The position numbers and the translations under genes are program-made. Positions 6,413-7,407 of a stretch of 7,407 nucleotides of DNA are shown here, one piece after another. The notes under the pieces were generated by a model. That model saw nothing but the letters and a program-made list of their open reading frames with translations. It had not been told where the DNA came from and made no database searches. Source of the DNA: Chlamydia trachomatis (GTDB lineage: Bacteria > Chlamydiota > Chlamydiia > Chlamydiales > 2-12-FULL-49-11); contig CAMBTZ010000067.1 of NCBI GenBank assembly GCA_945870925.1, positions 1 to 7,407 of the forward strand, given 5' to 3'. Position 1 is the stretch's first letter. Every line of letters starts with the position of its first letter.

Positions 6413-6799
6413 TTAAAAGATTAAAAGCTTGATTTGACGGTAGTAGATTTTGTCTGGGAGAGCCATGCTTGCAACTTTGGTCCAATTGGATTTGTCGAGA
6501 TCTAGGAGGTTGAGTCCTTTTAGATGATTATAGGTTCTTCGGACCGGTTCATGAAGAGGAGTCTCTTCAAAATTAGTCTGTTCCTTTAATGGGGAGAGTT
6601 CTCTGCTAAGTCCTCGCTGAAGTTTTTCCATAGCTACAAAATGCTCTTCAAAGCGATCCTTTGTATCTTCTTCTGTTACGGAAAATGCGAGCATTGCATT
6701 GAGATCATCATACATCTCTTCAAAATGAGTCATCAATTGAAAAACCAGAAATCTGATTCTATTCTCAGGACTATCTTTTTTAAGAAAATGTTCTTTCAT
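6413..6799 (-). CDS. Small helical soluble protein, unknown function
   Basis: I cannot assign this 128-aa protein. It is charged and largely helical in appearance. A long amphipathic stretch covers about residues 12-70 (IRFLVFQLMTHFEEMYDDLN, then EDTKDRFEEHFVAMEKLQRG). A conserved-looking C-terminal part follows, with HEPVRRTYNHLKGLNLLDLD (83-102) and NWTKVASMALPDKIYYRQIK (105-124), ending LLIF. There is no signal peptide, no membrane helix and no Cys. The ATG at 6799 has no clear Shine-Dalgarno upstream, so the start is less certain than the frame. It is the probable first gene of a two-gene - strand unit with the five-Cys protein. It is divergent from the 103-aa gene across 126 bases of AT-rich DNA in which I see no convincing promoter pair. 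Confidence 0.72.
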   Translation of the reverse strand: MKEHFLKKDSPENRIRFLVFQLMTHFEEMYDDLNAMLAFSVTEEDTKDRFEEHFVAMEKLQRGLSRELSPLKEQTNFEETPLHEPVRRTYNHLKGLNLLDLDKSNWTKVASMALPDKIYYRQIKLLIF

Positions 6800-6925
6800 C
6801 CATTTATATTAGCATCCAATATTGTAATTCATAAATTATTGATTATGTGTAAGAGAAAATAAAGTTTGCGATTTAAAAAAAGAATTTGATAGGGTGCGAA
6901 TTACTCGTTTAAATTTGGGAAAAAG

Positions 6926-7237
6926 ATGGGCATGATGGTAGAAAAAGTATTTAGAGATCTTTTTGTGGGTGAGATTAGCGAGATTGAAGCTGTGAAGAGG
7001 CTTCATCATGTTTGTAATGCAAAGGGGTTAAATCCTTCTGTTGAATTCCCAATTACAATGTTATTGCTTACAGAAAATGGTCAAGAAAGATTAAAGTTAT
7101 ATGAAGAATTTATAATGGAATCTAATTGGTTGCTTGCAAAAGTTTCAGCTCACCAAATCACGATTGCAGGTGCGGTTGCTACTTTTATTAAAGGAATAGA
7201 AGATACTACAAAACAGATGTTGATGAGAAATAGTTAA
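6926..7237 (+). CDS. Small helical protein, unknown function
   Basis: I do not recognise this 103-aa protein. It reads as four or so helices: VEKVFRDLFVG (5-15), a short SEIEAVKRLHHVCNAKG (18-34), FPITMLLLTENGQERLKLYE (41-60) and a longer FIMESNWLLAK to MLM (62-100) interrupted near ITIAGAVATFIKGIED. The GEIS..EA...L pattern near the N-terminus resembles short helical modules found in many small bacterial proteins and is not diagnostic. There is no signal peptide. The segment AGAVATFI is too short to be a confident membrane helix. I chose the ATG at 6926 because GGGA (6917-6920) lies 5 nt ahead; ATGs at 6932 and 6935 are alternatives in the same frame. It lies 31 bases upstream of a co-oriented gene, so the two are probably co-transcribed. 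Confidence 0.7.
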   Translation: MGMMVEKVFRDLFVGEISEIEAVKRLHHVCNAKGLNPSVEFPITMLLLTENGQERLKLYEEFIMESNWLLAKVSAHQITIAGAVATFIKGIEDTTKQMLMRNS

Positions 7238-7268
7238 GTAACTTAAACTCGCTCTAGTGAGGTTTGAT

Positions 7269-7407
7269 ATGCAGCCATTTATGAAGATGAAAAAAAAGAT
7301 AGGGATGACGGAGTCGACACGTCAAGTTCTCAATAAGGCGATCGATTTACTTCATAGATTATCTAATAAAAAACTTTCTGAGGAAGCTTCAAGGCGAGAA
7401 TTGAGCA
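7269..7407 (+). CDS. Start of an unknown gene, truncated by the window end
   Basis: An ATG at 7269 opens a frame that stays open for 46 codons to the window edge. It begins MQPFMKMKKKIGMTESTRQV, then continues with a helical segment rich in Leu, Lys, Arg and Glu (DLLHRLSNKKLSEEASRREL). A good Shine-Dalgarno, TGAGG (7258-7262), lies 6 nt ahead of the ATG, which favours this start over the internal ATGs at residues 5, 7 and 13. It follows the 103-aa gene by 31 bases on the same strand with no terminator between, so an operon is likely. Too little is present to name a function. Confidence 0.65.
   Translation, partial: MQPFMKMKKKIGMTESTRQVLNKAIDLLHRLSNKKLSEEASRRELS

Noticed and set aside
6641..6862. 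73-codon open frame on the + strand
   Set aside because: It mostly overlaps the 6413-6799 gene in antisense. The translation is a Phe/Ile/Cys-rich string typical of the antisense of a charged helical protein in AT-rich DNA.
6886..6914. TTGATA - 17 bases - TTAAAT as a promoter for the 103-aa gene
   Set aside because: The predicted transcript would begin only a few bases before the ATG at 6926, downstream of or within its RBS. It is more likely a chance match in AT-rich DNA.
1..7407. tRNA or rRNA genes, CRISPR arrays, insertion sequences
   Set aside because: No cloverleaf with CCA-type end, no regularly spaced direct repeats and no transposase-like protein or terminal inverted repeats were seen on either strand.

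Overview
The window is an AT-rich bacterial segment that most resembles an environmental member of the Chlamydiota (Parachlamydiales-type). Two things point there. The dCTP deaminase closely matches the chlamydial Dcd as I remember it (GKSTYARCGIIVNV, VTPFEPEWEGFVTLEISNTT). A stand-alone SpoIID-like protein also fits, since Chlamydiales use one in septal peptidoglycan processing although they do not sporulate. The taxonomic call rests on pattern recognition, with no database search.

Layout on the + strand, left to right. The 3' part of trpS (2-838) is followed by a two-hairpin terminator (872-913). Next comes a two-gene unit (1084-2313 and 2306-3709) of tandem paralogs that overlap by 8 bp. 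The second looks like a permuted papain-fold (NlpC/P60- or LRAT-like) protein with a candidate His/Cys pair and a C-terminal membrane segment. The first keeps the scaffold but has lost both residues. The pair meets the next operon convergently with a 4-bp overlap.

On the - strand, a SpoIID-like protein (4040-5266) reads into a small four-helix membrane protein (3706-4074), overlapping it by 35 nt. Dcd (5360-5926) diverges from spoIID across a 93-bp gap. That gap holds an inverted-repeat cluster able to form two mutually exclusive hairpins in the spoIID leader.

The right-hand third holds small proteins I cannot assign. Two are on the - strand: a helical 128-aa protein (6413-6799), then a Thr/Asn-rich five-Cys 131-aa protein (5982-6377) ending at a strong - strand terminator (5936-5970). 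Two are on the + strand: a 103-aa helical protein (6926-7237) and a gene cut by the window edge (7269 onward).

The housekeeping genes (trpS, dcd, the SpoIID-like gene) flank or interrupt accessory genes. The most interesting material is the active/inactive-looking paralog pair, the SpoIID homolog that seems to lack the canonical catalytic Glu, and its leader.
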